A stretch of 60,000 bases of DNA, taken from positions 61,051,584 to 61,111,583 of the forward strand of contig NC_087062.1 of assembly GCF_963678635.1 (NCBI RefSeq), written 5' to 3'. Below are positions 43,276-56,479 of the stretch, piece after piece (the first letter of the stretch is position 1; each line of letters starts with the position of its first letter). A program made the position numbers and the translations under genes. The notes under the pieces are model-generated. The model ran no database searches. It was given only the letters and a program-made list of their open reading frames with translations, and was not told the DNA's origin. This stretch comes from Symsagittifera roscoffensis. Taxonomy: Eukaryota > Xenacoelomorpha > Acoela > Convolutidae.

Positions 43276-43659
43276 TATAAGTAGTAGCGTTTGAAGTTAT
43301 ATCTTTCAATTACAAAGTGGTCACCAGCAAGTTCAATCCCAATTACTAAATTACTACGTCGATCAGCTACCTGTTGAAATGCCTAACGTTCGATCTCATT
43401 TCGTGTCAAAACACCAAGCTTCAGTATTGTGGATTTATGGAACCGATGGGTGGGATCGATGGGTGGGATCGATGGAATCCCAAATACTGGTTAATTTGGC
43501 AATATGCTGTGCTTTGTGTTTCTAAACACTATCAACCCAATGACTCCAAATAATGAATTTGTTCCATATTATTCCAGGGTTTCGGATTCCATCAATCCCA
43601 AATACCGACCAGTATTTGGGATCGATGGAATCTCAAATACTGACAAATCGGCGATATGC

Positions 43660-45590
43660 TGCGCGTTGGGTTTCTAAATACTCTCAACCAAAAATAATTT
43701 GAAAAATATGATCCCAAAAAATGTTCGCTGGGAGATGTATCCCAAATACTAAAAAATAACCAAAGTTTTAAGATTTGTTTGTGGGTTGCGCTGACAATGG
43801 TTAGGTCCTTGCTTTTAAATTCCGCATTGCTAAAGATAAGAATTCCAGCTCTAGCTTCTAATTGTTCATATAAAATAAACAAAATTCGGGAACCAGTTAC
43901 ACTTTGTTGATTTCACTTACATTTGCCGATTCTACTTACAGTTGCGGAATTCAGAACAACCAGCTTTATTCGCTTGTTGCGGTATCCCCAACACAACAAA
44001 TATGCCGACAAAAACTACGTTACAGTTATTTGTACGCGGAATCCACGGAAACTTTGCAAGTGGAATCCATTTACAATTTGGAACATGTTTAAAAGTCAGT
44101 TTCTGGAATCTAAATCTAAAAATTGTGCGCCTATCCAGTGCACCGTTTGACCTCTTAATGACGCTCATTATGGACTAAAATTGACTAAATTTATGAAAAG
44201 CAACGTTTTACAGACGAAAAAATAGTGATTTGATGTGGTTGTAAAGTTTAAATTTTGTCGACTTATTTTCAGTTCGACCAAATTGATTTTCCGAGCTCTC
44301 CCAAACCACTAAAGAGACTCTGTTTTGGCCAAAATTTCTATGCCGCAGGCAAAATTTTGAAGAAAAAAACGAGCCGAAAAAGGCGTTTTTAGGCACTTTT
44401 TGGAAAATTTCGACCTAAAAATCGCGTTTTTTCTGCGCGCGCACTTAAAATTAGTGTATGTTGGCGCCAAAGGCGCCTTTAGAAACCTTTTAGGGTGCGT
44501 CACCAAAAATTGATATCTCAAAATAGTACAAAGGGGGACCCTTTTGGTCGGCAGGGGGTCGAATCCCTGAAGATGGGAGAAGGGAGCGTCCCTACCACCC
44601 CCCCCCCCTATATCCGCGCCTGTATATATATAAATATATCATCACCTGTTTAATCTGCACCTGTTTTTCAGGCTGGTAAAAAGGAATATGGATCAAACAA
44701 AGTTTTCCTTGGCATATGAAGTGTTTGTCAATGATGGAAAGCTAAGCTAGAACAGACATCTAGGATTTGATTGAAGAGTTATTCAACTGATTTGCTATCG
44801 CACAACTAAGTTAAAAATAAAATCTAGCAAAAAAATATAGATTATAAAATTTGAGATTTTCAAAGCATAGAGTGGAGGCTACAAGATGAAACGTTCATAG
44901 CATGAAAAAAATCTGATAATTGTTGAACAGAACTGTAACGGCCATAAGAAAGCTGTTAAGTTATTTCACAGCTAGAATTTCTAGCTTATCAGAGTCAAGC
45001 ATTTTTAGGCAGCGCAAAGTTGTTATAATCTAAATGAAATTTTGCGGAGGTCGCTCTTATCAGAATTTAGTTAGGGGACAGAAAGTTAACACAATCTGTA
45101 TTTTTCAATGTTTATTTTCAGCCAAAAAATTGTACAAACTGTTCAAAAGAGCAATTGGAACCAATATATAACCAAGAGACGAAGCGGAGTTTTGCACCAC
45201 TTGCAATAAAACTAAAGCATAAAACAAACATCAGTCAAACTAAGTGAAAAATTTCGGACAAAATAGATTGCAACAAAAGTTCCGAATGACCCAATAAAAG
45301 AAAACAAGGGGCTCACAGAATTGATAGTTTTTGAATTTAGAGAACAGCGCTCAAAACAACAAAATTCGACATTTCCCATGACGATAAACTTTGTATAAAA
45401 AAGAAGCTTTTTGAGTAAAAAACTAGAGTTTCAATACAAAAACTAGCGAATAAAAAAACTAACGGGACAAAAAGCGTATTTATCAAAATTGGACTTTGCC
45501 CCAAAACCTTAATTGTTTCTCTACTAAAATAGGTGAGAACAGTGAACATTTTTTCACCAAGACCTAACTTTTCTCTTACAAAAGTTAAAG
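43660..45590. repeat. Tandem duplication, unit 1 (~1.95 kb)
   Basis: It aligns with 45628-47740. Shared landmarks include GCGTTGGGTTTCTAAA, AAGATAAGAATTCCAGCTCT, GTGCGCCTATCCAGTGCACC, the hAT-like MITE remnant and CATCTAGGATTTGATTGAAG. Unit 1 lacks about 150 bp left of the MITE that unit 2 keeps. Confidence 0.85.
44250..44622. mobile_element. hAT-like MITE, copy 3, 5' truncated
   Basis: The body matches copies 1 and 2 (GTCGACTTATTTTCAGTTCG, GGGGGTCGAATCCCTGAAG) and the right end is CTATATCCGCGCCTG. The left terminus was removed by the deletion that distinguishes unit 1 from unit 2. Confidence 0.8.
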
Positions 45591-45627
45591 ATTAGCCACT
45601 TGTGCAACGAAAATCCGGTGATATCCT

Positions 45628-47740
45628 GTGCGTTGGGTTTCTAAACACTCTCAACCAAAAATTTAAATTTTGTTCGCTGGGAGATGCATCCCAATTACTA
45701 AAAGTTGACATCCACCGATTAAGTTAACCACAGTTATAAGATTTGTTTGTGGATTCCGCTGACAATGGTTAGGTTCTTACTTTTAAATTCCGCATTGCTA
45801 AAGATAAGAATTCCAGCTCTAGCTTTTAATTGTTCATATGCAATAAACAAAATTCGGAAACCAGTTACACTTTGTGGATTTCACTTACATTTGCGGATTC
45901 TACTTACAGTTGCGGAATTCAGAACAACTAGCTATGTTAGCTTGTTGCGGAATCCGCAACACTACAAATATGGCGACAAAAATTACGTTATAGTTATTTT
46001 TACGAAAAATCCACGGAAAATTTGTAAGTGGAATCCATTTACAATTTGGAGCATGTTTAAAGGTTAGTTTCTGTCATCTAGGAACATACAGACACAAAAT
46101 TGTGCGCCTATCCAGTGCACCGTTTGATCTCGTAATGACGCTCATTATGGACTAAACTTGACAAATTTTATGAAAAGCAACGTTTAACAGACGAAAAATA
46201 GTGATCTGAAGTGGTTGTAAAGTTTACATTTCGGCCTGATGTTCCTTCGGCTTGAAGTACCGTCGGCTTGTTGTTCTAGACCCGTTGTGATTTAAACTAT
46301 TTAAAAAGATTTTGCCTCGACTCGTTTCTGCCAGAGACGGTTCGTTTTTTGTCAACTTCTCGAGGGGGGGGGGGGCGAATTTTCAAAAACAATTTGAAAA
46401 TTTTGTCGACTTATTTTCAGGTCGACCAAATTGATTTTCCGAGCTCTCCCAAAAAGCACTAAAAAGCCTCTGTTTTGGCCAAAACTTCTACGCAGCAGGC
46501 AAAATTTTGAAGAAAAAAAACAGGCTGAAAAAGGCGTTTTTTAGGCACTTTTTGGAAAATGTCGACCTAAAAATCGCGTTTTTTCGGCTCGCACACTTAA
46601 AATTTGTATATGTTGGCGCCAAAGGCGCCTTTAGAAAACTTTTGGGGTGCGTCACCAAAAAAATATCTCAAAATAGTACAAAGGGGGGACCCTTTGGGTC
46701 GGCAGGGGGTCGAATCCCTGAAGAGAGGAAAGGGGAGCGTCCCACCCCCCCTATATCCGCGCCTGTATATATAAATATATCATCACCTCTTTAATCCGCA
46801 CCTGTTTTTCAGGCTAGTAAAAAGAAAGTTGGATCAATCAAAGTTTTCCCTGGCATACGAAGTGTTTGTTAACGATGGAAAGCTAAGCTAGAATAGACAT
46901 CTAGGATTTGATTGAAGAGTTATTCAACTGATTTGCTATCGCACAACTAAGTTAAAAGTAAAATCTAGCAAAAAATATAAAATTATAAAATTTGAGCTTT
47001 TCATAGCATGGAGTGGAGGCTATAAGATGAAACGTTCAGGAACATGAAAAAAAATCTGCTTATTGTTGAACAGAACTGTAACGGCCATAAGAAGGCTGTT
47101 AAGTTATTTCTAGCCCATCAGAGTCAAGCATTTTTAGGCAGAGTTAAGTAGTTTTAATCTAAATGAAATATTGCGGCGGTCGCTCTTATCATAATTTAGT
47201 TAGGGGATAGAAAGTTAACACCATCTGTGTTTTTCAAAGTTCATTCTCAGCCAAAAAATTGTACAAACTGTTTAAAAGAGCAATTGGAACAAGTATGTAA
47301 CCAAGAGACGAAGCGGAGTTTCGCACCACTTGCAATAAAACCAAAGCATAAAACAAACTTCAGTCGAATTAATTGAAAAATTTTGGACAAAACAGACGTG
47401 CACCAAAAGTTCCGAATGACCCGATAAAAGAAAACTAGGGGCTCACAGAATTGATAGTTTTTGAATTTAGAAAACAGCGCTCAAAAAAAACAAAGTTCGA
47501 CATTTCCTATGACGATAAACTTTGTATACAAAAAGTACCTTTTTGAGTAAAAAACTAGCTTTTCATGAAAAAAAATTAGCGAATAAAATACTAACGGGAC
47601 AAAAGGCGTATTTACAAAAATTGGACTTTGCCCCAAAACCTTAGTTGTTTCTCTGCTAAAATAGGTGAGAACGGTGAAATTTTTTTCACCAAGACCTAAC
47701 CTTCCTCTTACAAAAGTGAATGATTAGCCAAATTTGCAAG
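45628..47740. repeat. Tandem duplication, unit 2 (~2.1 kb)
   Basis: This is the second copy of 43660-45590, in direct orientation and adjacent. It contains the right end of the CAAGCCGACGG unit and a longer MITE copy. Its 3' part leads into the ~800 bp array. Confidence 0.85.
46332..46765. mobile_element. hAT-like MITE, copy 4
   Basis: The left end CAGAGACGGTTCG is a diverged CAGGGGCGGATC, followed by CTTCTCGAGG and a G-run. The right end is CTATATCCGCGCCTG. The flanks do not match, so the target duplication has been lost. It shares its insertion site with copy 3, so it inserted before the tandem duplication. Confidence 0.75.
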
Positions 47741-49904
47741 AAAAAGTCGCGCAACCGCTTCTTCTATTAAAAATTTTCATCTCAAACTTGATAGGAAAGT
47801 TTTTAAAGAAAATTCAAGAAAATCTTAACCTGAGAACTGGCACGGTAATTTTCGAGCAGAGTAAGAACTTTCCAACAATCTGCTGGGTCGGTTAAGCCTA
47901 TGATATCAGAAAGGGTTGAATAGATATCGAGAAAAATGGTCGACAAATCAGAAAAGTGACAATTCCGAGAATCTATAGCAACCGGTTCCTACGATTGAAC
48001 TTTTCATCTCGGATTTGATAGGGTAGCAATTTTATTGAAAAGTCTGCATAAAAAGATCATGCCCGCATAATCAGAGAAAATTTCCTCAATCAGGTTTCTC
48101 GACTGGAGTTTTAACATAACAATTGGTAGGGTAGCTTTCGAGAAAACACACAATTTTCGAAAAACTGTCAACATTTAGGAACTTTGACAATTTTGAAGGC
48201 CATTATTTTTTTCTAAAAAAAATTTGTGAGTGGCCGCTTGTGAAAGTAGTTTTTCTAAAACCTGTGTTTTTGATTAAACCCCTTAAATCAGAAAAGGGAA
48301 TTTAGGGGTTTCTTTTATTTAAATTTAGGGATTTAGAGGAATTTAGTGGACTTTGCTGAGAATCATAGCTTTTTTGTGTAAAAAGTTTGGGCTTAGCCAC
48401 CATCGCAGAAGAAATTCACACATTCTGCTATTTCAATTGAACACAAAATCTCGAATTTGAGAAGGTAATTTTTGAGCTCTTGATATTAGTTATTCAAACT
48501 CAAGACTTATAGGCGCGGAAGAAAATGCGCTACCTACAGGCCAAGTGGGAACGAAGCTGGAAGTTATTAGGGCTCACTACAATTTCATTGGGGGAAACTC
48601 TGTTTACGGGGAGAAAATCTAATTCCTGATTACATAACACATGCTCTCACAAATGTAATAAACTTGAGAGGGAAGCGCGCGTGAAAACTTTTTTTTTGCT
48701 GCTGAAAAAAGGCTCTCAAAACCAGTCTTACCAAAATTTTTAGTTTTTTGTCCTAATAAATGTATTAGCTCGGGTGACTTTTTTATTCAGTCCATATTTC
48801 AAAAAAAAAGAATTTGTTTTTCGGAGGATCCATCTTTTGACCTTTGTGTCCTCAGAAAGGTCGCTCTTAGATAATGTTTCGAAAAGTTAAGAAAATTTGC
48901 CCGCACTCGATTAATTCTATGGCTGGGTCTGCTCCTGCGGAAAAACTTGAAAAATTCTAATCAACAACAGGGGTGTAGATCTAAGATTTCTCGAGGGGTG
49001 TATGTTTTCAAAAATTCTGCGAACAAGTTTGTCGACAAGTTTTCAGGCTCATTTTCCTAAGCGTTTTACAAAAATTTTAGGGTTAGTCAGTCAAATTTGG
49101 ATGTCCTAAAATAATACAAATGGTGGACCATTTAGGCCGGCAGTGGGGTTGAATTCCTGAAAAGAAGAAGCAGCTGAAGCCTTCTCCCCCTAATTCCGCC
49201 CCTAATCAACAGCATATAGGTCCCACTTTGAAAAAAAAATGAAAATGTTGCTGATGAATTTTGACTTTAGGATGTTTTTTGCCAAATTTGTCGGTTAATT
49301 GCTTTCTGAACATTACTTTGAACCAAATGGGCAAAGTTTTTGACTTAAATCAGGTCCACTATGGTCACGCAATAGCTTTTTAAGCAAAAGGACATTTTTT
49401 TGTGGTAATTGCTGAGTCCTAGTTTTGTGGTAATTGCTGAGTTCCTAATTGCTGAGGAACCAACCCAACTTGAGAAAAACGCAATTTAAATTACTCAATG
49501 TATTGTATTCGTTTTGTTGACCAGATATTTCAAATCGGCACTGTATAGCGCAATTCTCGGAAGAAACCACACTGAGGTGATTTGCGCGCCCAAATGTGCC
49601 CTTTTCTGGTCAAAAACTTGCAAATATTTTCCCGGTGAATTTTTTTGCTTAAAAAGGCGCCCAGAAATTATATTGATTCAATAGAAATTAGCTAAATTTT
49701 TAGAGTCGGTTTGGAAACCCTCACCCCTCGAGAACATCGTTGTTTCGCTCTTGAAGCAGTCGCTATAATGCGCTGGCTAAAAACCCGTGTAGTGCCGGAA
49801 TAGAAACATCCAAAAAATCCAAAAAAAAATCCAAAAAGTTATATCATGCTTATCAACGTTGCAACACAGAGGCGAAGCGGAGCTACAAACCCCTTGCGAT
49901 ACAA
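47741..49904. repeat. Diverged start of the ~800 bp repeat array
   Basis: Pieces of the array unit are recognisable, such as AATCTGCTGGGTCGGTTAAG at 47878, but large parts are diverged or unrelated. A hAT-like MITE (48968-49204) is inserted. No gene is seen. Confidence 0.5.
48968..49204. mobile_element. hAT-like MITE, copy 5, short, with TSD
   Basis: It starts CAGGGGTGTAGATCTAAG and ends TAATTCCGCCCCTA. The flanks ATCAACAA (48960-48967) and ATCAACAG (49205-49212) are a target duplication with one mismatch. It is only 237 bp, with internal deletions relative to copy 1. Confidence 0.8.
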
Positions 49905-52900
49905 CATAATCATAAAAAAGCATAAGCCAAAAAAAATAATGAAAAAATTAGGTGAACCAAAACTTTCTTAGTTCTTGGTGAAGGACACCTGAGGCTCAGA
50001 AATCTGGAGGTACATATTTGATGTTTTTTGAATTTCTTATACTGATACAGGACGAGAGGCGTATTTTCAAAAATTGGACTTTGCCCCAAAACCTTAGTTG
50101 TTTTTCTCTTAAAATAGGTGAGAAGAGTGAATATTTCTTCCACAAGACCTAACCTTCCTCTTACAAAAATTTAATGATAAACCACTTCTTCAAGAAAAAT
50201 TTGCGCAACCGCTTCTTTCCATAAAAAATTTCATCTCACATTTTAAAAGGTAGCTTTTTAGGAAAGTTCGAGAAGTTCTTAACCTAAAAGTTAGCATGGT
50301 AATTTTCGAGCAGAGTAAAAGACTTCCAACAATCAATCTGCTGGGTCGATTAAGACTATGATAACAGAAATGGTAGGATTGTTATCGAGAAAAATACAAA
50401 AAAAAAGTCAAGAAATCAAAAACGTCATATCCAAAAATCATAAAAAAATTTAAAAGAAAAATGGGCGTAGCCGCTTAAGAAGAAGAAATTCACCCACACG
50501 ATGTGTCCTCTCAATTGAAGCCCAAATCCCAAAAATCTAGGTTTGGCAGGTTAGTTCTCAAAAAAACCACAAATTTCATAAAACGGTCAAAAAATTTGAC
50601 TTTCCCAAACCCATAACTTTTATATTAAAAAAATTGGGTTTAGTATTGTGTGCGAAGAAGCTTCCCACAAACCGCTCTTTGGATTGAAACAAAATTCTCG
50701 GCATGAGAGGGTATTTTTTTGTTAATTTCATGAAATTTAAAAAAGAATGCTCAACGAATCAAAACATGACATTTCCGAGGACGATAAATTTTGCGTAAAA
50801 AAACTAGTTTTTTGTGTAAAAAAAAACAGCGCTTTATAAAAACCTAGCGTATAAAAATCTAGTGAGATGAAATGCGTGTTTTCAAAATTTGGACTTAGCT
50901 CCAAAACATTAGTTGTTTCTCTATTAAAATAAGTGACAAGAGTGAAAATTTTTCCTTCAAAAATTAACCTTCCTCTGACAAAAAGTTGAAGATAAGCCAC
51001 TTCTGCAAGAAAAATTCGCGCAACCCCATTTTTCTACAAAAATTTTCATCTCACATTTGATAGGGTAGTTTTTATAGAAAATTCAAGAAAATCATAACCT
51101 GAGAATTGGCAAGGTAACTTTCGAGCACTGTCAAAAATTTCCAACAATCTGCTGTGTCGATTGAGCCTATGATATCAGATATGATAGGATAGTTATCAAG
51201 AAAAATCCAAAAAATGGTCAACAAATCAGAAAAGTGACATATCCGAGATTCATAGCTTTTTGCTTAAAAGAAAATTGGGCGTAGTCGCTTAAGTAGAAGA
51301 GATTCACCCACACAATGTGTCCTTTCGATTGAAGCCCAAATCCCAAAAATCTACGTTTGGCGGGTTAGTTCTAAAAAAAGGCAAATTTCATAAAACGGTC
51401 AAAAAATTTGGACTTTCCCAAACCCATAACTTTTATATTAAAAAAATTGGGTTTAGTAATGTGTGCGGAGAAGCTTCCCACAAACCGCTCATTGGATTGA
51501 AAAAAATTCTCTGGTATGAGAGAGTGTTTTTTTGTAAAAATTAGAAAAGAATGCTTAAAAAATCAAAATTTGACTTTTGCGAGGATGTTAAATTTTTGTG
51601 TAAAAAAAACTAGTTTAACTAGCATTTTAAGAAAACTAGCGTTAAAAAAAACTAGCGGAATGAGACGCGTCTTTTCAAAATTTTTACTTTGCCCCAAACC
51701 TTTGTTTCTCTAATAAAACAGGCGAGAAGAGTGTAAACTTTTTCTCCAAGAACAAACCTTCCTCTTGCAAAATTTAAAGAATTGCCACTTCTTCAAGCAA
51801 AATTCGTGCAACCATTTTTTTCTATTAAAATTTTCATCTCACGTTTCATAGGATAATTTTTAAAGAAAACTTGAGAAACATTTAACTTGAGAATTGGCAC
51901 GGTAAATTTTGAGCAAAGTAAAAAACTTCCACCGAGCTGCTGGGTCGATTAAGCCTATGATATCAAAAATGGTGGGAAAGATATCGAGAAAAATTAAAAA
52001 AAACGTTCAACAAATCAAAAAAATGACAATTCCGAAAATCATAGCTTTTTGCTTACAAGAATTTTGGGCGTAGCAGTTTATGAAGAAGAGGTTCACCCAA
52101 CCAATCTGTTATTTCGATTGAAGCCAAAACTCTATGTTTGGCGGGGTATTTCTCGGGAAAAGCCAAAAAACTCATAGAACGCCTGAAAAGTTTTGAATTT
52201 TCCAAACCCATGCCATTTTGTATCACAAAAAACTGAGATTAGTATTTTGTGCAAAGAAGCTTCCCACAAACCGCTCTTTGGATTGAAACCAAAATCTCAA
52301 AAATGAGAGCGTATTTTTTTGTTAAATTCAGAAAAATTTAAAAAAAACAACGCTCAAAAAATCAAATTTTGTCATTTCGGAGGATGTTTACTTTTTTGCG
52401 TAAAAAGTTGCGAGTGGCCGCTAATGCAGGAGAGCCTCCCACTACCCGTTATCTCCTTTGAACTCACAACCTTTAGTCTGGGAGGTTACTCTCTGAGAAA
52501 ATTTTTTTTAAAAAAATCAAAAAACGATTAAAAAAGTTCAAAATTTGGACTATTCTGAGGGCCATAATTTTTTATAATTTTATCTGAAGAAAAAAAATTG
52601 GACATAACCGTTTATTTAGGGGAGTCTAAGAATCAATCCTGAAATTCGGTCGGTTAGTTTTTGAGAAAACGGAAAAAAAATATTTTGCTGAAATTTTACC
52701 CCCACAGACCTTTTCGAAGGCCGTAGACTAAAGGAAAGTAGAAAGAGACCAGGAGAATGTGCAGGCACACAAAAAAGGCGGTTTTTTTGGTTAACCCTTT
52801 ATAGATTTTTGGTGGAAAGGTTTTTGAGAACTAAACTTTTTGAGAACTTATAGAGTTAAAATTTTCCAAAGCGTCTAATATATAAAATAAAGAACCCATA

Positions 52901-54400
52901 CGCTTTCATAATACATGTTTTTATCAAACAGGACTTCTAAGCAAACATGCCAAGCAAGACATTTGAAATTCAAAATAGCAATTGAACAAAGCTTACAAAA
53001 CGGAAACTTTGACTTTTGAAAAATGAAAAATTTTGACTTTTCCGAACCCATAACTTTTTGTATAAGAAAAGAGGTTTAGTATTGTATGCGAAGAAGCTTC
53101 CAACAAACCAGTCTTTGGGTTGAAACAAAAATTTCAGGTATGAGAAAAAATTTTCTGTTAAAATCATAAGTTTTGGAAAACAACGCTCAAAAAATAAAAA
53201 TTTGACATTTCCGAGAACGATAAATTTTGTGTTTTTGTATAAAACTAGTGTTTTATAGGAAAAAAAATTAGCGTATAAAAAAACTACCGGGATGGAATGC
53301 GTTTTTTTAAAGTTTGGAATTTGCCCTAAAACTTAAGTTGTTTCTCTACTAAAATAGGTGAGTCGAGTGAAGCTTTTTCTCCAAGACCTAACCTTCCTCT
53401 TACAAAAAGCTTAAGCTAAACCACTACTGCAAGAAAAAATCGCGCGGCCGCTTCTTTCTGTTAAAAATTTCATCTCCCGTTTGACAGGGTGTTTTTTTAG
53501 AAAATTTCAAAAAATTCTTAACCCGAAAGTTGGCACAGTAATTATCGAGCAGAGTAAAAAAAACTTCCATTAATCTGCTGGGTCGATCAAGACTATGATA
53601 TCAGAAATGGTAGGATACTTATCAAGAAAAAGACAAAAAACAGTCAAGAAATTAGAAAAATGACATTTGCGAGAATGATAGTTTTCTGTTCTGTTTAAAA
53701 GAAAGTTGGGCGTAGCCGCCTAAGAAGAAAAGATTCACCCACCCAATCTGTTTTTTTGATTGAAGCCAAAAATCTTAGTTTGGCGGTGTAGTTCTCGAGA
53801 AAGCCAAAAATTTCATAAAACGGTACGAAAAATTTCGACTTTTCCGAACCCATAAGTTTTTGTATCAAAAAAACTTGAGTTAGTGCTGTATGCGAAGAAG
53901 CTTCCCATAGACCGCTCCTCTTCGGAATGAAACAAAAGTCTCAGGTATGAGAGGGAATTTTTGTTAAATTTATGAATTTTGGAAAACAACGCTCAAAAAA
54001 TCACAATTTGACACTTCCGAGAACAATAAAATTTGTGTAAAAAAACTTGCTTTTGGTGTAGAAAAACTAGTGTTTTATAAAAAAAACTAGCGTATGAAAA
54101 AACTACCAGGTTTGCCCCAAAATGTTGGTTGTTTCTATACTTAATCAGGTGAGTCGAGTGAAGTTTTCTTCCCCAAGACCTAAGCTTCCTCTTACCAAAA
54201 GGTTAAGATAAACCACTTCTGCCAGAAAAATCGCGCAACCGCTTCTTTCTAATAAAATTGCCATCTCTTATTTGATAGTGTTGTTTTTGAGAAAAATCGA
54301 GAAGTTCCTAACAAACAATCAAACCTCAAAAAGTTGACTTTCCGCAATCGGTAACTTTTTCTGTTAAAAGCAGGTCGTTAGCCGCTAAAAGAGAGAAGAT
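49905..54400. repeat. Tandem array, ~800 bp period, at least five units
   Basis: AAGCTTCCCA or a close variant occurs at 50658, 51471, 52257, 53094 and 53898, spacings of 813, 786, 837 and 804. A second marker, the CCCCAAAACCTTAGTTGTTT type, occurs at about 50090, 50898, 51693, 53326 and 54114. Related single copies lie at 45500 and 47636. Units are strongly diverged, with indels. Some units show a similar short minus-strand frame (VLTYFxRETTKVLGQSP), but it is not kept in all, so it is probably not coding. Confidence 0.85.
52920..53000. repeat. ~80 bp direct repeat shared with 54475-54560
   Basis: ATCAAACAGG, then CTAAGCAAACATG and CAAGCAAGACA, are shared with 54475-54560 in the same orientation. 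It interrupts the ~800 bp array and marks an insertion or a longer-period duplication. Confidence 0.6.
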
Positions 54401-55769
54401 TTTCGAATCCGGGTTTCTCGATCAACGACGTAACCTGAGAATTGGCACGGTAAGTTATGAGCAGAGTAAAAAACAGGTTATCAAACAGGAAATCTAAGCA
54501 AACATGTCAAGCAAGACAATTGAAATTCAACTTAGCAACTGAACAAACCTTACGAAGCAAGGCCGACAATCTATGAACAGACACCAGTTGATCCGAAAAA
54601 ACTTAATACGTAAAAAAAAACCCTGTAGTAACTAGTACCCAGCCAGAAGTTAAATTTGCATTTTCTTGAAATTGAGCATGTCAGCTGAAGAGCCTGTCAA
54701 GTGATTCAAACTAGTTGTTAACGCGAAAAAAGTCTATATTCCGATTTGATAACGCTTGCTAATCGCAAGCGTAAAAATAGTCTTATGATAGACCGAGACG
54801 CAAGCGAAAATAAAACAAAAACGTTGTCAAATTTTGAGAGAATTCAAAATTAAGCATGCGAACAGCGCGTGAAAACAAGCTGTTGAGCAGAATTTTACAA
54901 TCGTAATCGACTGTAAAATGCTTTATCTGAACTATTCATTAGTAAAAACAAAAGAAATCAATTTATTATTCAGTGGAATTAGAAGTATTTGAATGGTCTG
55001 ATACCAATGGCTTTTTACATTCACATGACCTCTTTCCCCAATCAAAAAGACGGTCACCACCCGAAGAAGGTTTCCATTGTTACGATTTTACAACATCCAG
55101 TGGGTATTTTCGGTTATACCCCCTAATGATAAAATCAAATATCAAAATGGAAATTCTTATTATATAATTGGGACACTGTTACTAGGAAATGCACTATATT
55201 ATTATGGGTCTGGTAAAACGAACCACTTTTACTTAATTGAGCCTCAAACTGACTTTATCTTCAATTTTCGCCAATTTTCTGTGCATATTTTTCCTTAAAA
55301 GGATGCTTAATGCATTTTTAATTGCCGTTAAGTTCGAAATATTTGCCAATATCTAGCTTGATTTAACGCTCGGGATATCAACCCTGCTATTTTAAAGAAA
55401 ATCAGTCAAACTTTGTAGGAAAAACTTTTATTTTTATAATAATATAATAAAATATGTCTAATTTTTGCCTTTTCAGCGTTTCAGAAGTGTGTCGATCAAA
55501 CTTATTTAATATTTTGCCACTCAATGCATTTGCCCCTCTCTGCAATTGCTTATAAGTTAATTAGGTGCTGCAATTATGATTGGGAGTCACTTATTAACAG
55601 CGATTCAAAAGTGTTCAGAGAATTATTTTGATCGACCTCAAAAAACCGCATTATTTTGGAAAATGCTTGATAATTTCCTGCTGAATTCACTTTTTCAAGT
55701 TAGCAGACTGCTTTAATCAGGGCAAAACCCTAAATTTTCCGACTGCCTTTTAACTGGTTCAACGCTGAT
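54401..55769. other. AT-rich DNA with a repeat fragment and unplaced open frames
   Basis: It carries the partner of the 52920 repeat and the partner of the 2464 repeat (54715-54768). Overlapping frames at 54973-55167 and 55077-55298 read FHCYDFTTSSGYFRLYP and GNSYYIIGTLLLGNALYYYG. The second is hydrophobic and could contain a membrane segment. No splice sites or homologues are recognised. Confidence 0.4.
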
Positions 55770-56330
55770 AATCAAATTTCAAGTGTTAACAAGACTGCTC
55801 GTATCAAGGCGAAGCCCTAAAGGTGCCGACTGCCTTTTAAAGCCTATGGAGCAATAATAACAAAAAAAATTAAATGTAAGAAAAAAAAATGATTTTTTTT
55901 TATTCGAGATTATTTTTGTAAAAATCATCCCCACAAACGACATATTAAGTACAAAAAGATAAACTTTGCTCCTTCTAACACATCAATTCTGGCAATTACG
56001 CTTCCTTCAACCAATTTGGAACAATTTCTAAGACGGATTAAATCTCAGCTTACGCGTTCATATAGCGCGAAATATATCGAGCGTTATTTGTCCCACATTA
56101 GACAAACCCTCATAACTTTAAACCCTCATAACATTACGAAAAATGATCACAGGTAAAACATCTTTTCCAATTTAAGCTCAAGACAACAATACTTTTTGAA
56201 TGAAATAAAAAAATGCTGTCAAATATGGCTAATTAAAATGTCGAAATTTGTCTGAAGAAAATAAAACCACCCGAGCACAAATACTCCGTTACTTTCGTTT
56301 CAAAAGTCAAAAAAAACTGAAAATTTTTGA
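55770..56330 (-). repeat. Dispersed repeat family R, copy 2 (inverted)
   Basis: The minus strand aligns with 33519-34050 and 59481-60000. Landmarks are the inverse of GGCTTCGCCTTGATACGAGC, the TATTTCGCGCTAT region and GTGATCATTTTTCGTAATG. It is non-coding. Confidence 0.75.
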
Positions 56331-56479
56331 TAATTATGTCAGTTTAACTGGGAAGTTTTTGTGCTGCGGGATAATTCGCTACGCTTAAACATTTCGCGTT
56401 AAACTTTCAGCATCAAATTATTAAACGATCAGTTTTGTCAGAACCACTTCAGAGTGAACAACCAGTCACGCTAATATAT

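Larger units (their letters stand above)
42834..46283. mobile_element. ~3.45 kb unit bounded by CAAGCCGACGG inverted repeats
   Basis: The left end (42834-42871) has CAAGCCGACGGGACTTCAAG. The right end, inverted (46246-46283), has CAAGCCGACGGTACTTCAAG, and both outer edges are GGGT. The interior holds the GTAAGTGGAATCCGC words, one full ~2 kb repeat unit and part of the next. No transposase is seen, so it is either non-autonomous or a chance product of the duplication. Confidence 0.5.

Noticed and set aside
45337-51000. Repeated short protein VLTYFxRETTKVLGQSP as a real gene family
   Set aside because: It is minus-strand and short, lost or shifted in several units, and its recurrence follows from the DNA repeat itself.
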